Positions 54,723 to 63,231 of a stretch of 64,000 nt of DNA are shown in pieces. Numbering within the stretch: the first letter of the stretch is position 1; every line of letters starts with the position of its first letter. This DNA comes from Streptomyces sp. RKAG290 (lineage in GTDB: Bacteria > Actinomycetota > Actinomycetes > Streptomycetales > Streptomycetaceae), in contig NZ_JAJOZC010000001.1 in NCBI RefSeq assembly GCF_023701695.1, positions 2,728,001 through 2,792,000 on the forward strand, written 5' to 3'. A program made the position numbers and the translations under genes. The notes under the pieces were generated by a model. That model had not been told where the DNA came from. It saw only the letters and a list, made by a program, of their open reading frames with translations, and did no database searches.

Positions 54723-55379
54723 ATGCGCATTGTCATCGCAGGTGGACATGGTCAGATCGCGCTGCGGCTGGAGCGGCTGCTCGCTGCACGCGGGGATGAA
54801 GCGGCGGGCATCATCCGCAATCCCGAACAGAGCGACGATCTCCGGGCAGTAGGTGCCGAACCCGTGGTCCTGGACCTCGAATCGGCCACCGTGGAGGAGA
54901 CCGCGGAGGTCCTGCGCGGCGCCACCGCGGCGGTCTTCGCGGCCGGCGCCGGCCCCAACAGCGGCACGGGCCGCAAGGACACGGTGGACCGTGGGGCCGC
55001 GGTGCTCTTCGCGGACGCGGCGGAACGGGCCGGGGTACGGCGCTATGTCGTGGTCTCGTCCATGGGAGCCGACCCGGACCACCCCGGCGACGAAGTGTTC
55101 GACGTGTACCTGCGGGCCAAGGGCGCGGCGGACGCGTACGTGCGCTCCCGGACGGCGCTCGACTGGACGATCCTGCGCCCCGGCATGCTGACCAACGACG
55201 CGGGCACCGGCCAGGTGCTGCTCGCCGCGTCGACCGGCCGAGGCCCGGTGCCGCGCGACGACGTGGCGGCGGTACTCCTGGAGCTGCTGGACACCCCGGC
55301 GACGGCGGGGCTGACCCTGGAGCTCATCTCGGGCAACGTCCCGGTGATGGTCGCGGTGAAGGACGTCGCGGGGAACTGA
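54723..55379 (+). CDS. NAD(P)-binding epimerase-like protein (atypical SDR)
   Basis: The 218-aa product from ATG 54723 has a Rossmann start MRIVIAGGHGQIALRLERLLAARG, then AAVFAAGAGPNSGTGRKDTVD, VRRYVVVSSMGADPD and LRPGMLTND. It belongs to the YwnB/NmrA-like atypical SDR group; substrate unknown. A GTG at 54717 is an alternative start. A long palindromic terminator follows. Confidence 0.85.
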   Translation: MRIVIAGGHGQIALRLERLLAARGDEAAGIIRNPEQSDDLRAVGAEPVVLDLESATVEETAEVLRGATAAVFAAGAGPNSGTGRKDTVDRGAAVLFADAAERAGVRRYVVVSSMGADPDHPGDEVFDVYLRAKGAADAYVRSRTALDWTILRPGMLTNDAGTGQVLLAASTGRGPVPRDDVAAVLLELLDTPATAGLTLELISGNVPVMVAVKDVAGN

Positions 55380-55388
55380 ACCGAACTC

Positions 55389-55428
55389 GTGCCGCGCGAC
55401 GTGCCGGGCGCCCGGCACGTCGCGGCAC
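55389..55428 (+). terminator. terminator after the SDR gene
   Basis: The core CGACGTGCCGGGC / GCCCGGCACGTCG is a perfect 26-base palindrome, and outer GTGCCGC / GCGGCAC arms lengthen the stem with a small bulge. It starts ten bases after the stop. Confidence 0.75.
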
Positions 55429-55435
55429 ACCAGAG

Positions 55436-55459
55436 AAGGCCCCCTGAGACGGGGGCCTT
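55436..55459 (-). terminator. hairpin adjoining the tRNA-end repeat (former tRNA-Tyr terminator?)
   Basis: A perfect 9-bp stem (AAGGCCCCC / GGGGGCCTT) with loop TGAGAC. It lies five bases left of the partial tRNA-Tyr 3'-end copy. The same arrangement of hairpin then tRNA end occurs at the intact gene (58595-58636). Confidence 0.6.
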
Positions 55460-55464
55460 GCCAT

Positions 55465-55486
55465 GTGGCGGCGCCTGGGTTCGAAG
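55465..55486. other. partial copy of the tRNA-Tyr 3' end (putative attachment site)
   Basis: Matches 58645-58666, inside the intact tRNA-Tyr gene, at 20 of 22 positions and in the same orientation (GTGGCGGCGCC-n-GGGTTCGAA). The tRNA 3' end is the usual target of actinomycete tyrosine integrases, and a decayed integrase lies next to the intact tRNA. Confidence 0.6.
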
Positions 55487-55581
55487 CCGGGGTGACCCCG
55501 CGAAGGGTCCCCGCGAGCCGCGATGAGTCCTGCCGTGTCCGGCGGTCATACCGTCGAGCCCGTATCCGAGGAGGACTTCTG

Positions 55582-56144
55582 ATGCGCAGCGTGACCTATT
55601 CGATGAACGTCTCACTCGACGGCTACATCGTCGGCCCGGACGGCAGCTTCGACTGGTCGGCCCCGACGACGGGGTCTTTCGCTTCTGGATCGACGATATG
55701 CGGAAGATCGGCGTCCACCTGTTGGGACGACGGCTGTACGAGACGATGCTGTACTGGGAGACCGCCGACCAGAATCCAGAACTCGACGACGCAGATCGCG
55801 AGTGGATCGCACTCTGGAACCCGCTCCCGAAGGTGGTGTTCTCCACCACGCTGTCGGCGGTGCAGGGCAATGCCCGCCTGGCCTCCGGCGGCCTGGCGGA
55901 GGAGATCGAGCGGTTGCGGGCCGAGCCGGGCGAGGGCGACATCGCGATCGGCGGCGCGACTCTCGCCGCCGAGGCCGCCGCACTGGGCCTGATCGACGAG
56001 TACCAGGCCATGGTCTACCCGGTACTGGTCGGCGGCGGCATCCCGTTCTTCCCCCAGAACGAGAGCCGGGTGGATCTCGAACTCGTCGAGACCCGCGCCT
56101 TCAGCTCGAAGTTCGTCCACCTCCGCTACCGCGTGGTGCGTTAG
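55582..56144 (+). CDS. dihydrofolate reductase/RibD C-terminal-family protein (frameshifted as given)
   Basis: It starts MRSVTYSMNVSLDGYIVGPDGSFDWSAP. The frame breaks at the CCCC run 55661-55664. Adding one base gives DDGVFRFWIDDMRKIGVHLLGRRLYETMLYWE in the next frame, then KVVFSTTLSAV, IAIGGATLAAEAAALGLIDEYQAMVYPVLVGGG and RYRVVR. Corrected length is about 187 aa. This is the YwjB/YyaP-like RibD_C group; it should bind NADPH, with an unknown substrate. The 3' end is imperfectly duplicated just after the stop (56154-56177). Confidence 0.82.
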
Positions 56145-56254
56145 CCGCTACCTCGCTACCGCGTGGCGCGATAGCCGGCCCTCGCGCCGAGTCCGGGGAA
56201 GCTCCCACACCCGCGTCGCCTCCATGTGGAGCCGATTGGATTCCGGACCAATCC

Positions 56255-56272
56255 TTGATCTACAGTCCGTAG
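56255..56272. other. putative left end of the IS605-type element with TTGAT
   Basis: TTGAT (56255-56259) is followed at once by CTAC-AGTCC-GTAG, a small hairpin. IS200/IS605 elements insert 3' of a short target motif (TTGAT for ISDra2) and have a hairpin near the left end. It lies 46 bases before tnpB. Confidence 0.45.
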
Positions 56273-56317
56273 CTGCACGTCACTTTATGTAGCTACGACA
56301 CGCGGGGGGAAACGTAT

Positions 56318-58099
56318 ATGCCAGAGACGCAAGTCCTGCGTGCATACCGGTTCGCCCTGGATCCCACCGATGCCGAGCGAGCCACGCTGAGCCGCTATGC
56401 CGGCGCCTGTCGGTGGGCCTACAACTACGCACTGGCGAAGAAAACGGAGTCACACCAGGCCTGGATGGCCCGCCGGGCCCGCTACCTCGACGCGGGGCTG
56501 AGCGAGGCCGAGGCGAAGTCCCGGATCAAGGCCGACGGCGCCGGGCTCACCGACCGCATCAAGGTGTGGGACCACCACCGCAGGTCCCTCATGGCCACCA
56601 CCTCCGGCAAACAGCACCTGGCCATGTTCCAGCCCCCGGCAGGGCAGGAGGTGCTGGACCGTCGGCTGGCCGCGGCCCGGGCGGACGCCGTCGCCACCGG
56701 GCGCGAGAGCCTGCTGCTCGCCGAGGCCCGCACCGCGGTCAACAGCCTGAAAGCCGAAGCGTTCAGGGCGGGATTCCGCACCCCCTCCGCCATGGACACC
56801 AGCGCATTGTGGCGCATGGACCGAGACCGGCCCGCAGAGGCGGGTGGCAGCCCGTGGTGGGGCGAGGTCAATGTCTACTGCTTCACCTCAGGCTTCGACC
56901 GAGCGCAGGCCGCCTGGAAGAACTGGCTGGAGTCACTCTCCGGCCGTCGTGCCGGACGACGTGCCGGCTATCCCCGGTTCAAGACGAAGGGCCGTGCCGC
57001 AGAATCGTTCGCTCTCTTTCACGACGTGAAGCGGCCGATCATCCGGCTGGACGGCTACCGGCGTCTGGTGATGCCGGGCCTGGGCAGCATCCGCATCCAC
57101 GGCACGGGCAAGACGCTCGCGCGGCTCGTCGGCCGGGGCCGGGCCGTCATCCAGTCCGTGACCCTCACCCGAGGCGGACACCGCTGGTATGCCTGCGTCC
57201 TCGCCAAGGTGCTCCAGGACATCCCCCTGCTCTGGGAACACATCGACGACGACGGCGTCCGCACCCCGTACCTGACCCGCGCCCAGGCCGACACGGCCGC
57301 CGAACGCACCGGCCGCGTCAAGCAGGTCGGCCGCCCGACCGCCCGACAACGCTCCGGTGGGCCGGTCGGTGTCGACCTCGGCTCCCGCTACCTCGCCCTG
57401 TCCAGCCCCCTCCGCCCGGGCGACCCCTCCTCCACGCTGGTGGAGCACCCACGGTTGCTCACGAACCACCTGGCCGAGCTGACGAAGAGACAGCGCGCAC
57501 TGGCCCGCACGGCCAAGGGATCGCGACGGCGGGCGAAGGCCGCGGACCGGCTCGTCCGCGTACATCACCAGATCGCAGTCCGACGTGCGTCGTCCCTGCA
57601 CGGCGTCTCCAAGCAGCTCGCCACCGGGTTCACGCATGTGGTGATCGAAGACCTCGACCTCGTTGCCCTGAGCGCCTCGGACACGGGTGTCCCCGGCGAC
57701 CCCGGCAGGGATGTGAAGATCAAGGCCCGGTGGAACCGGAACCTCCTGGACGCCGGTCTGGGCGAGCTTCGCAGGCAGCTCGCCTACAAAACCATCTGGT
57801 ACGGCTCGCAGCTCGTCGTTCTCGACAAGGGCGAACCGGTTGCCGGAACCTGTGCGAAGTGCGCGGAGCGAAACCCAAGCTCCGCCCCTTCCCGCAGCGG
57901 CTCCAACTGCCCGTCGTGCGGTGCCGTTCCGCACCGTCACGACCACAGCACCGCGAACATCGTGCACGCGGCGCGCAGGCAGCTCAAGACGGTCGCCTCC
58001 GATAGGGGGGAGACCTTAAACGCTCGCAGAGCTTCCGTAAGCCCCGGCGCCCACAAGGGTTCCAGGCAGGCGGTGTCGAAGCGAGAAGGCACCGGCTAG
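56318..58099 (+). CDS. tnpB: IS200/IS605-family TnpB (RNA-guided nuclease type)
   Basis: At 593 aa it is long for the family. The N-terminal wedge/helical region is recognisable (LRAYRFALDPTDAERATLSRYAGACRWAYNYAL). A large insertion region is followed by the RuvC domain: GVDLGSRYLAL (first Asp), HVVIEDLDL (Glu) and HDHSTANIVHAARR (last Asp). The zinc finger is CAKC...CPSC. All catalytic residues are present, so it could be active. No tnpA is nearby. The guide (omega) RNA of such proteins overlaps the 3' end of the gene, where a hairpin follows at 58113. Confidence 0.93.
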   Translation: MPETQVLRAYRFALDPTDAERATLSRYAGACRWAYNYALAKKTESHQAWMARRARYLDAGLSEAEAKSRIKADGAGLTDRIKVWDHHRRSLMATTSGKQHLAMFQPPAGQEVLDRRLAAARADAVATGRESLLLAEARTAVNSLKAEAFRAGFRTPSAMDTSALWRMDRDRPAEAGGSPWWGEVNVYCFTSGFDRAQAAWKNWLESLSGRRAGRRAGYPRFKTKGRAAESFALFHDVKRPIIRLDGYRRLVMPGLGSIRIHGTGKTLARLVGRGRAVIQSVTLTRGGHRWYACVLAKVLQDIPLLWEHIDDDGVRTPYLTRAQADTAAERTGRVKQVGRPTARQRSGGPVGVDLGSRYLALSSPLRPGDPSSTLVEHPRLLTNHLAELTKRQRALARTAKGSRRRAKAADRLVRVHHQIAVRRASSLHGVSKQLATGFTHVVIEDLDLVALSASDTGVPGDPGRDVKIKARWNRNLLDAGLGELRRQLAYKTIWYGSQLVVLDKGEPVAGTCAKCAERNPSSAPSRSGSNCPSCGAVPHRHDHSTANIVHAARRQLKTVASDRGETLNARRASVSPGAHKGSRQAVSKREGTG

Positions 58100-58112
58100 C
58101 ACCGGTGTCACC

Positions 58113-58132
58113 CCCGGGGAGCGATCCCCGGG
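58113..58132 (+). ncRNA. hairpin at the tnpB 3' end, possible part of an omega RNA
   Basis: CCCGGGGA-GCGA-TCCCCGGG, a perfect 8-bp stem with a GNRA-type GCGA loop, 13 bases after the tnpB stop. Another stem, ACGGTC-CGA-GACCGT, lies at 58274-58288. The extent of an RNA and of the right element end cannot be fixed by eye. The 546-bp gap after tnpB holds these, the integrase relic and the tRNA terminator. Confidence 0.35.
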
Positions 58133-58367
58133 CATCCCGTACCCGACCCGCCGCGACGGCCACCCCAGGCCGCCGCGCATCCTCCATGATCCGCGGTGGG
58201 CAGGAACCACCGCAGAAGCGGCACGTCGCCGCACGGGTACAGACGGGATGATCTGTCTTCTGGCAGACGTCATACGGTCCGAGACCGTCCACGTACAACT
58301 GCGCCGGCCGCCGACGGACTGACCACGGGGGAACATCGGGCCTGGACCCCATGGAGTGCGCGCGGGC

Positions 58368-58508
58368 TCACTCCGGCTCGTTCCACTCCCGCAGGGCTGC
58401 GTCGATCCGGTCGTTGGCCCGCTGCCGCGTCTGCGCGAGCACCTTCGCGTAGACGCGGAAGCAGGACGGCGATGGTGTGGCCGGCCCCGGGGACGGCTGG
58501 GGACACGC
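58368..58508 (-). pseudogene. C-terminal remnant of a tyrosine recombinase (integrase)
   Basis: With one frameshift, the minus strand reads GHTIAVLL, then RVYAKVLAQTRQRAND and RIDAALREWNEPE before a TGA at 58370-58368. This is the typical last helix of Streptomyces phage/AICE integrases, including the catalytic-tyrosine position in VYAK. The N-terminal catalytic parts are gone. It lies beside tRNA-Tyr, the expected place for an integrase. Confidence 0.65.
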
Positions 58509-58594
58509 CCTGATCAGGGGTGGGATTCAGGTGAGACAGCGTGAGATACGGGGGCCGGTCGGCGCGCTCACCGGTCACACTTGCACACATGCAG

Positions 58595-58636
58595 AAACCC
58601 CGCCTGACCTGTGGTTAAGCAGGTCGGACGGGGTTT
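58595..58636 (-). terminator. terminator downstream of tRNA-Tyr
   Basis: AAACCCCGCCTGACCTG (58595-58611) pairs with CAGGTCGGACGGGGTTT (58620-58636) apart from two wobble or mismatch positions. It is ten bases beyond the tRNA 3' end. Confidence 0.75.
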
Positions 58637-58645
58637 CACTTCCAG

Positions 58646-58727
<82 letters not shown>

Positions 58728-58955
58728 AAGGGATGCTGCCCTGAGACCCGCCTCGCGGCGGCGCTCTGTGGCAACGACGTAAACGATACCTGATGCCCAG
58801 GGGTGCTACGCCACTGGATTGACCAGCGGCCCCACCGGGCTCAGGTGGCTAGGCTTGGTCGGCGGCGTGGTGCCAGCCGGCCCCGCGGTCGCCCTATAGG
58901 TACTCCGTATAGGCACTCCCTTTTCCAGCACCCCCGATACAAGGAGCCACACGTC

Positions 58956-59444
58956 ATGGCCGACTCCAGTTTCGACATCGTCTCGAAGGTCGAGCGGCAG
59001 GAGGTCGACAACGCCCTCAACCAGGCCGCCAAGGAGATCTCGCAGCGTTACGACTTCAAGGGCACCGGCGCCTCGATCTCCTGGTCCGGTGAGAAGATCC
59101 TCATGGAGGCGAGCGGCGAGGAGCGGGTGAAGGCGATCCTCGACATCTTCCAGAGCAAGCTGATCAAGCGCGGCATCTCGCTGAAGTCGCTGGACGCGGG
59201 TGAGCCGCAGCTGTCCGGCAAGGAGTACAAGCTCTTCGCGACCATCGAGGAAGGCATCTCCCAGGAGAACGCCAAGAAGGTCGCCAAGCTCATCCGCGAC
59301 GAGGGCCCCAAGGGCGTCAAGGCGCTGGTCCAGGGTGACGAGCTGCGGGTCAGCTCGAAGAGCCGGGACGATCTGCAGGCCGTACAGGCGCTGCTGAAGG
59401 GCCAGGACTTCGACTTCGACGTCCAGTTCGCGAACTACCGGTAG
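58956..59444 (+). CDS. YajQ-family nucleotide-binding protein (UPF0234)
   Basis: The 162-aa product from ATG 58956 has AAGGAG ten bases upstream. It has two ferredoxin-like halves ([77 protein letters not shown]). Homologues bind RNA/tRNA or cyclic di-GMP in some bacteria; the role here is not shown. Confidence 0.95.
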   Translation: MADSSFDIVSKVERQEVDNALNQAAKEISQRYDFKGTGASISWSGEKILMEASGEERVKAILDIFQSKLIKRGISLKSLDAGEPQLSGKEYKLFATIEEGISQENAKKVAKLIRDEGPKGVKALVQGDELRVSSKSRDDLQAVQALLKGQDFDFDVQFANYR

Positions 59445-59629
59445 TTCGTGGACCACCGGTGGTCCACGGACCGCCGGCCGGGAACGACCGTCCGGGCGCG
59501 GGGCGGAATGCGTCGCTCCGCCCCGGACGTCATGTCCGAAAACCGCCGGTCGCGGCGGAGCGGGCGACGCAGACTGGTCCGTGACGGCCGAAGCTGCGGC
59601 CGCCTGCCGGACGAGGAGAGGGACGAGTC

Positions 59630-60142
59630 ATGACCATGTACGCGACGGTCGACAGCCCGCTGGGTGAACTGCTGCTGGTCGGCGAGGAAGCCACGGCGCC
59701 GGCCGGTGCCGGAGTCGCGCTCGTCTCGCTCTCCCTGCCGGGCCAGAAGGGCGCGGCGGTCGTCCAGGACGGCTGGGTCCGTGAGCCCGGCGCGTTCACC
59801 GGGGTCGCCGGCCAGCTGCGGGAGTACTTCGAGGGGCGGCGGACCCGCTTCGACATCCGGTACGCGGACGGCCGGGGTACGGACTTCCAGCGCCGGGTCT
59901 GGGCCGCGCTGGACGAAGTGCCCTACGGGGAGACGGTGTCGTACGGGCAGATCGCCGGCCGGGTCGGTGCCTCCGGGGCGGGGGTACGGGCCGTGGGTAC
60001 GGCGATCGGGCGCAATCCGCTGCTCGTCGTGCGGCCGTGCCACCGGGTGATCGGCGCCGACGGGGCGCTGCGCGGCTACGCGGGCGGGCTGGAGAGCAAG
60101 CAGCGGCTCCTGGGGCTTGAGGGCGCCCTGGCGGTGCGCTGA
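59630..60142 (+). CDS. ogt: methylated-DNA-protein-cysteine S-methyltransferase
   Basis: It transfers methyl groups from O6-methylguanine to its own cysteine. At 170 aa it shows the helix-turn-helix FQRRVWAALDEVPYGETVSYGQIAGRVG and the active-site motif VVRPCHRVIGADGALRGYAGGL. The N-terminal domain is the short Ogt type without the Ada metal domain. ATG 59630 follows GAGGAGAGGG; ATG 59636 is an alternative. Its stop overlaps the alkB start (TGATG). Confidence 0.95.
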   Translation: MTMYATVDSPLGELLLVGEEATAPAGAGVALVSLSLPGQKGAAVVQDGWVREPGAFTGVAGQLREYFEGRRTRFDIRYADGRGTDFQRRVWAALDEVPYGETVSYGQIAGRVGASGAGVRAVGTAIGRNPLLVVRPCHRVIGADGALRGYAGGLESKQRLLGLEGALAVR

Positions 60143-60801
60143 TGACCGGGCTGTTCCCCAGACCGCGGGCCGTGGTCGCGCCGGGTGCCGTGCATGTCCC
60201 CGAGTGGCTGTCCGTCGAGCAGCAGCGGGAGTTGGTGGCGGCGTGCCGGGAGTGGGCGCGCGGGCCCGTTCCGCTGAGGCACACGGCGCTTCCGGGCGGC
60301 GGGGTGATGTCCGTACGGAGTGTGTGCCTGGGGTGGCACTGGCAGCCGTACCGCTATACGCGCACCGCGGACGACGTGAACGGCGCCCCGGTGGCCCCGT
60401 TTCCGGACTGGCTCGCGGAGTTGGGGCGGGCGGCGGTGGCGGAGGCGTACGGGCAGGAGAGCCCGGAGCGGACGTTCGCACCGGACACCGCGCTGATCAA
60501 CTTCTACGACGACACAGCGCGGATGGGCATGCACCAGGACAAGGAGGAGCGGTCCGGTGCCCCCGTGGTGTCACTCAGCCTCGGTGACACGTGCGTCTTC
60601 CGCTTCGGCAACACGGAGACGCGGGGAAGGCCCTACACGGATGTGGAGCTGGCCTCGGGGGACCTGTTCGTGTTCGGCGGGCCGTCGCGCTTCGCGTTCC
60701 ACGGGGTGCCGCGGATCCGGCCGGGTACGGCCGGTCCCGCGACGGGGATGAGCGGTGGCCGGCTCAATCTGACCCTGCGCGAGACCGGCCTCGGCGGCTG
60801 A
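60142..60801 (+). CDS. alkB: AlkB-family alpha-ketoglutarate-dependent DNA dioxygenase
   Basis: It oxidatively removes methyl groups from N1-methyladenine and N3-methylcytosine. At 219 aa, its iron ligands are visible as MGMHQDKEE (HxD) and the later His in AFHGVPRI, and the 2-oxoglutarate arginines in GRLNLTLRETG. It is coupled to ogt, giving a two-gene alkylation-repair operon. Confidence 0.95.
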   Translation: MTGLFPRPRAVVAPGAVHVPEWLSVEQQRELVAACREWARGPVPLRHTALPGGGVMSVRSVCLGWHWQPYRYTRTADDVNGAPVAPFPDWLAELGRAAVAEAYGQESPERTFAPDTALINFYDDTARMGMHQDKEERSGAPVVSLSLGDTCVFRFGNTETRGRPYTDVELASGDLFVFGGPSRFAFHGVPRIRPGTAGPATGMSGGRLNLTLRETGLGG

Positions 60802-60815
60802 GGGAGCGGCAGGTC

Positions 60816-61091
60816 TCAGCGGCGTTCGCGGGAGTTGCCGAAGAGCAGCCGGTAGATGATCAGCAGGACGAGGGAACCACCGATGGCCGCGACCCAGGTC
60901 GCCGCGTCGAAGAAGTCGTTGGAGATCGGGCGGTCCAGGAACCGCGACGATATCCAGCCACCCAGGAAGGCGCCCACGATCCCGGTCAGGGTGGTGCCCA
61001 CCAGGCCACCGGGGTCGCGGCCCGGCAGCAGGATCTTGGCGATGACGCCGGCGACCAGTCCAAGAACGATCCAGCCAATAACAGTGCTCAT
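60816..61091 (-). CDS. GlsB/YeaQ/YmgE-family small membrane protein
   Basis: At 91 aa, it has three hydrophobic segments: STVIGWIVLGLVAGVIAKIL, GLVGTTLTGIVGAFLGGWI and AAIGGSLVLLIIYRLLF. It belongs to the transglycosylase-associated protein family, a stress-linked integral membrane group with no proven activity. It converges with alkB. Confidence 0.93.
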   Translation of the reverse strand: MSTVIGWIVLGLVAGVIAKILLPGRDPGGLVGTTLTGIVGAFLGGWISSRFLDRPISNDFFDAATWVAAIGGSLVLLIIYRLLFGNSRERR

Positions 61092-61223
61092 GCGTGCCCA
61101 TCTACCCGTCACTCGGTCCTGGAATCCAAGACGTTGGTCACGGTCGAACGGTTGCACGCAGGGGCGTCGGACGGGGTGCGGACGGCTGAGTCCCGTTCGC
61201 CACTCCTTCGCCGCCCCGGAGCC

Positions 61224-61616
61224 CTACCAGCCGGCGAACTCCTCGTCGGTGCTGACGATCTCCTTGCCGAAGGGCATCAGCGAGACCGGGATCAACTTGA
61301 AGTTCGCGATGCCCAGCGGGATGCCGATGATCGTGATGCAGAGGACGATCCCGGTGGTGATGTGGCCCAGTGCCAGCCACCAGCCCGCGAGAACCAGCCA
61401 GAGCACGTTGCCCACGCAGGAGGGTGAGCCCGCGTCCCGGCGCTCGACGACACGGTGGCCGAAGGGCCACAGCGCGTAGATGCCGATACGGAAGGCCGCG
61501 AGGCCGAACGGGATGCCGATGATCGTGATGCACAGCAGGAGGCCCGCGGCCAGGTAGCCGAGGAACATCCAGAAGCCGCACAGGACCAGCCAAACGACGT
61601 TCAGAATGGTTTTCAT
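61224..61616 (-). CDS. yccF: YccF domain-containing membrane protein
   Basis: At 130 aa, it has two tandem copies of the YccF motif ([38 protein letters not shown] and [38 protein letters not shown]). It is an inner-membrane protein of unknown function. Its ATG overlaps the stop of the upstream protease gene by four bases (ATGA). Confidence 0.94.
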   Translation of the reverse strand: MKTILNVVWLVLCGFWMFLGYLAAGLLLCITIIGIPFGLAAFRIGIYALWPFGHRVVERRDAGSPSCVGNVLWLVLAGWWLALGHITTGIVLCITIIGIPLGIANFKLIPVSLMPFGKEIVSTDEEFAGW

Positions 61617-62476
61617 GGGCGGTGACCTGCCATCTGCTCGAGTCGGGCAATGCGCTCCGCCATCGGCGGGTGGGTCGAGAACATCTTGGACATGCCCTGT
61701 CCGGGGCGGAAGGGATTCGCGATCATCATGTGACTCGCGGTCTCGATCCTGGGCTCCGGCGGCAGAGGAAGCTGTTTCGTGCCCGCGTCGAGCTTCCGCA
61801 GCGCGCTGGCCAGGGCCAGCGGGTCACCGGTCAGCTGAGCCCCCGAGGCGTCCGCCTGGTACTCGCGGGAGCGGCTGACGGCCAGCTGGATGACAGAGGC
61901 GGCGAGCGGGCCCAGGATCATTATCAGCAGCATGCCGAGGATGCCGGGGCCCTCGTCGTCGTTGGAGCGTCCGATCGGGATCAGCCAGGCGAAGTTGACC
62001 AGGAACATGACGACGGAGGCGAGGGCTCCGGCGACGGACGAGATCAGGATGTCGCGGTTGTAGACATGGCTGAGCTCGTGGCCGAGGACGCCGCGCAGCT
62101 CCCGTTCGTCCAGGATCTGGAGGATGCCGTCGGTGCAGCAGACCGCGGCGTTGCGCGGGTTGCGGCCGGTCGCGAAGGCGTTGGGGGCCTGCGTCGGGGA
62201 GATGTAGAGCCGGGGCATGGGCTGGCGGGCGGCGGTGGAGAGCTCTCGGACCATGCGGTAGAGCTGGGGCGCCTCGAACTCGCTCACCGGGCGGGCGCGC
62301 ATGGCCCGAAGGGCCAGCTTGTCGCTGTTCCAGTACGCGTAGGCGTTGGTGCCGACGGCCACCACGAGCGCGACGATCAAGCCGGTACGCCCGAAGAAGC
62401 TGCCGATGAGGATGATGAGTGCGGACAGGCCCCCGAGGAGTACGGCGGTTCTCAGCCCGTTGTGCCGGCGGTGCAC
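61613..62476 (-). CDS. htpX: HtpX-type M48 membrane metalloprotease
   Basis: The 287-aa product runs from GTG 62476, which has GGAGG upstream; the frame continues to 62560 but without a comparable site. Two N-terminal membrane segments are followed by the zinc motif [13 protein letters not shown], two further membrane segments and [19 protein letters not shown] (third ligand Glu). HtpX is a membrane quality-control protease. It is cotranscribed with yccF. Confidence 0.93.
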   Translation of the reverse strand: MHRRHNGLRTAVLLGGLSALIILIGSFFGRTGLIVALVVAVGTNAYAYWNSDKLALRAMRARPVSEFEAPQLYRMVRELSTAARQPMPRLYISPTQAPNAFATGRNPRNAAVCCTDGILQILDERELRGVLGHELSHVYNRDILISSVAGALASVVMFLVNFAWLIPIGRSNDDEGPGILGMLLIMILGPLAASVIQLAVSRSREYQADASGAQLTGDPLALASALRKLDAGTKQLPLPPEPRIETASHMMIANPFRPGQGMSKMFSTHPPMAERIARLEQMAGHRP

Positions 62477-62671
62477 GGTACGCCCTCCAAATGGTGCAAG
62501 CAGGGGAACCCTTTGCTTGGTGGTGCTCCACTCCCCAGTGGAGCCTCCCGTACTGGTCAACGCCAGGCGAGGAGAGCTAGTTCCCTTGTGCTTACGGCCG
62601 CGGGGCCCGGCTGCTCCGGCGGTTCGTGCCGGAACGGGCCGTAGGCCGTACGGGTGGAGGCGTGCGGCGGG

Positions 62672-63136
62672 TCAGCGCTGGACCGGGAGCTTCGCGAGCT
62701 CCAGGGCCGCGGGGTCGGGCTCGACCTCGCTGGTGCAGTGGGCGCAGCGGGAGGCGACGGCGGGGATCTCGGTGTAGCAGCGGGGGCAGTCGCGGAGGGC
62801 GGCCTTGATGTCGGCCTTCTCCTGGTCCTTCTTGGCCGTGAAACGGTTCTGGACCTTGTTCATCGGCACGACGACGCAGAAGTAGAGGACCGCGGCGGTG
62901 ATGAGGAAGGCGATCGCGGCGCTGACGAAGAGCCCGTAGGGGAACGTCACGTCGTCGAACTTGAAGTGGGCCTTGCTGAAGTCGCCGGTTCCGCGGGTGA
63001 TGAGGCCGATCAGCGGCACGATGAACGCGTTGCTGAACCCGGTGACGACTGCGGTGAACGCGGCTCCGACGGCGAGGCCGATCGCCATGGAGATCACGTT
63101 TCCGCGCAGAATGAATTCCTTGAATCCGTTCAGCAC
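62672..63136 (-). CDS. mscL: large-conductance mechanosensitive channel MscL
   Basis: At 154 aa, the N-terminal helix and TM1 (FKEFILRGNVISMAIGLAVGAAFTAVVTGF) and TM2 (GLFVSAAIAFLITAAVLYFCVVVPMNK) are typical. The cytoplasmic tail carries CPRC...CAHC, a putative zinc ribbon in place of the usual short C-terminal helix. The channel releases solutes on hypo-osmotic shock. Confidence 0.93.
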   Translation of the reverse strand: MLNGFKEFILRGNVISMAIGLAVGAAFTAVVTGFSNAFIVPLIGLITRGTGDFSKAHFKFDDVTFPYGLFVSAAIAFLITAAVLYFCVVVPMNKVQNRFTAKKDQEKADIKAALRDCPRCYTEIPAVASRCAHCTSEVEPDPAALELAKLPVQR

Positions 63137-63231
63137 TGCCCTTGCTCCTCTGTGATGTCATCGCTGTGTGCGTGGTATGCGGGCATGACCCTGCCCTGTG
63201 CGGGCCGCTGTGGGCAAGCCGATCTTGAAGG

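Noticed and set aside
58016..58336. Minus-strand frames after tnpB as small genes
   Set aside because: No start context or recognisable motif; the region is better explained as the element's right end and possible omega RNA.
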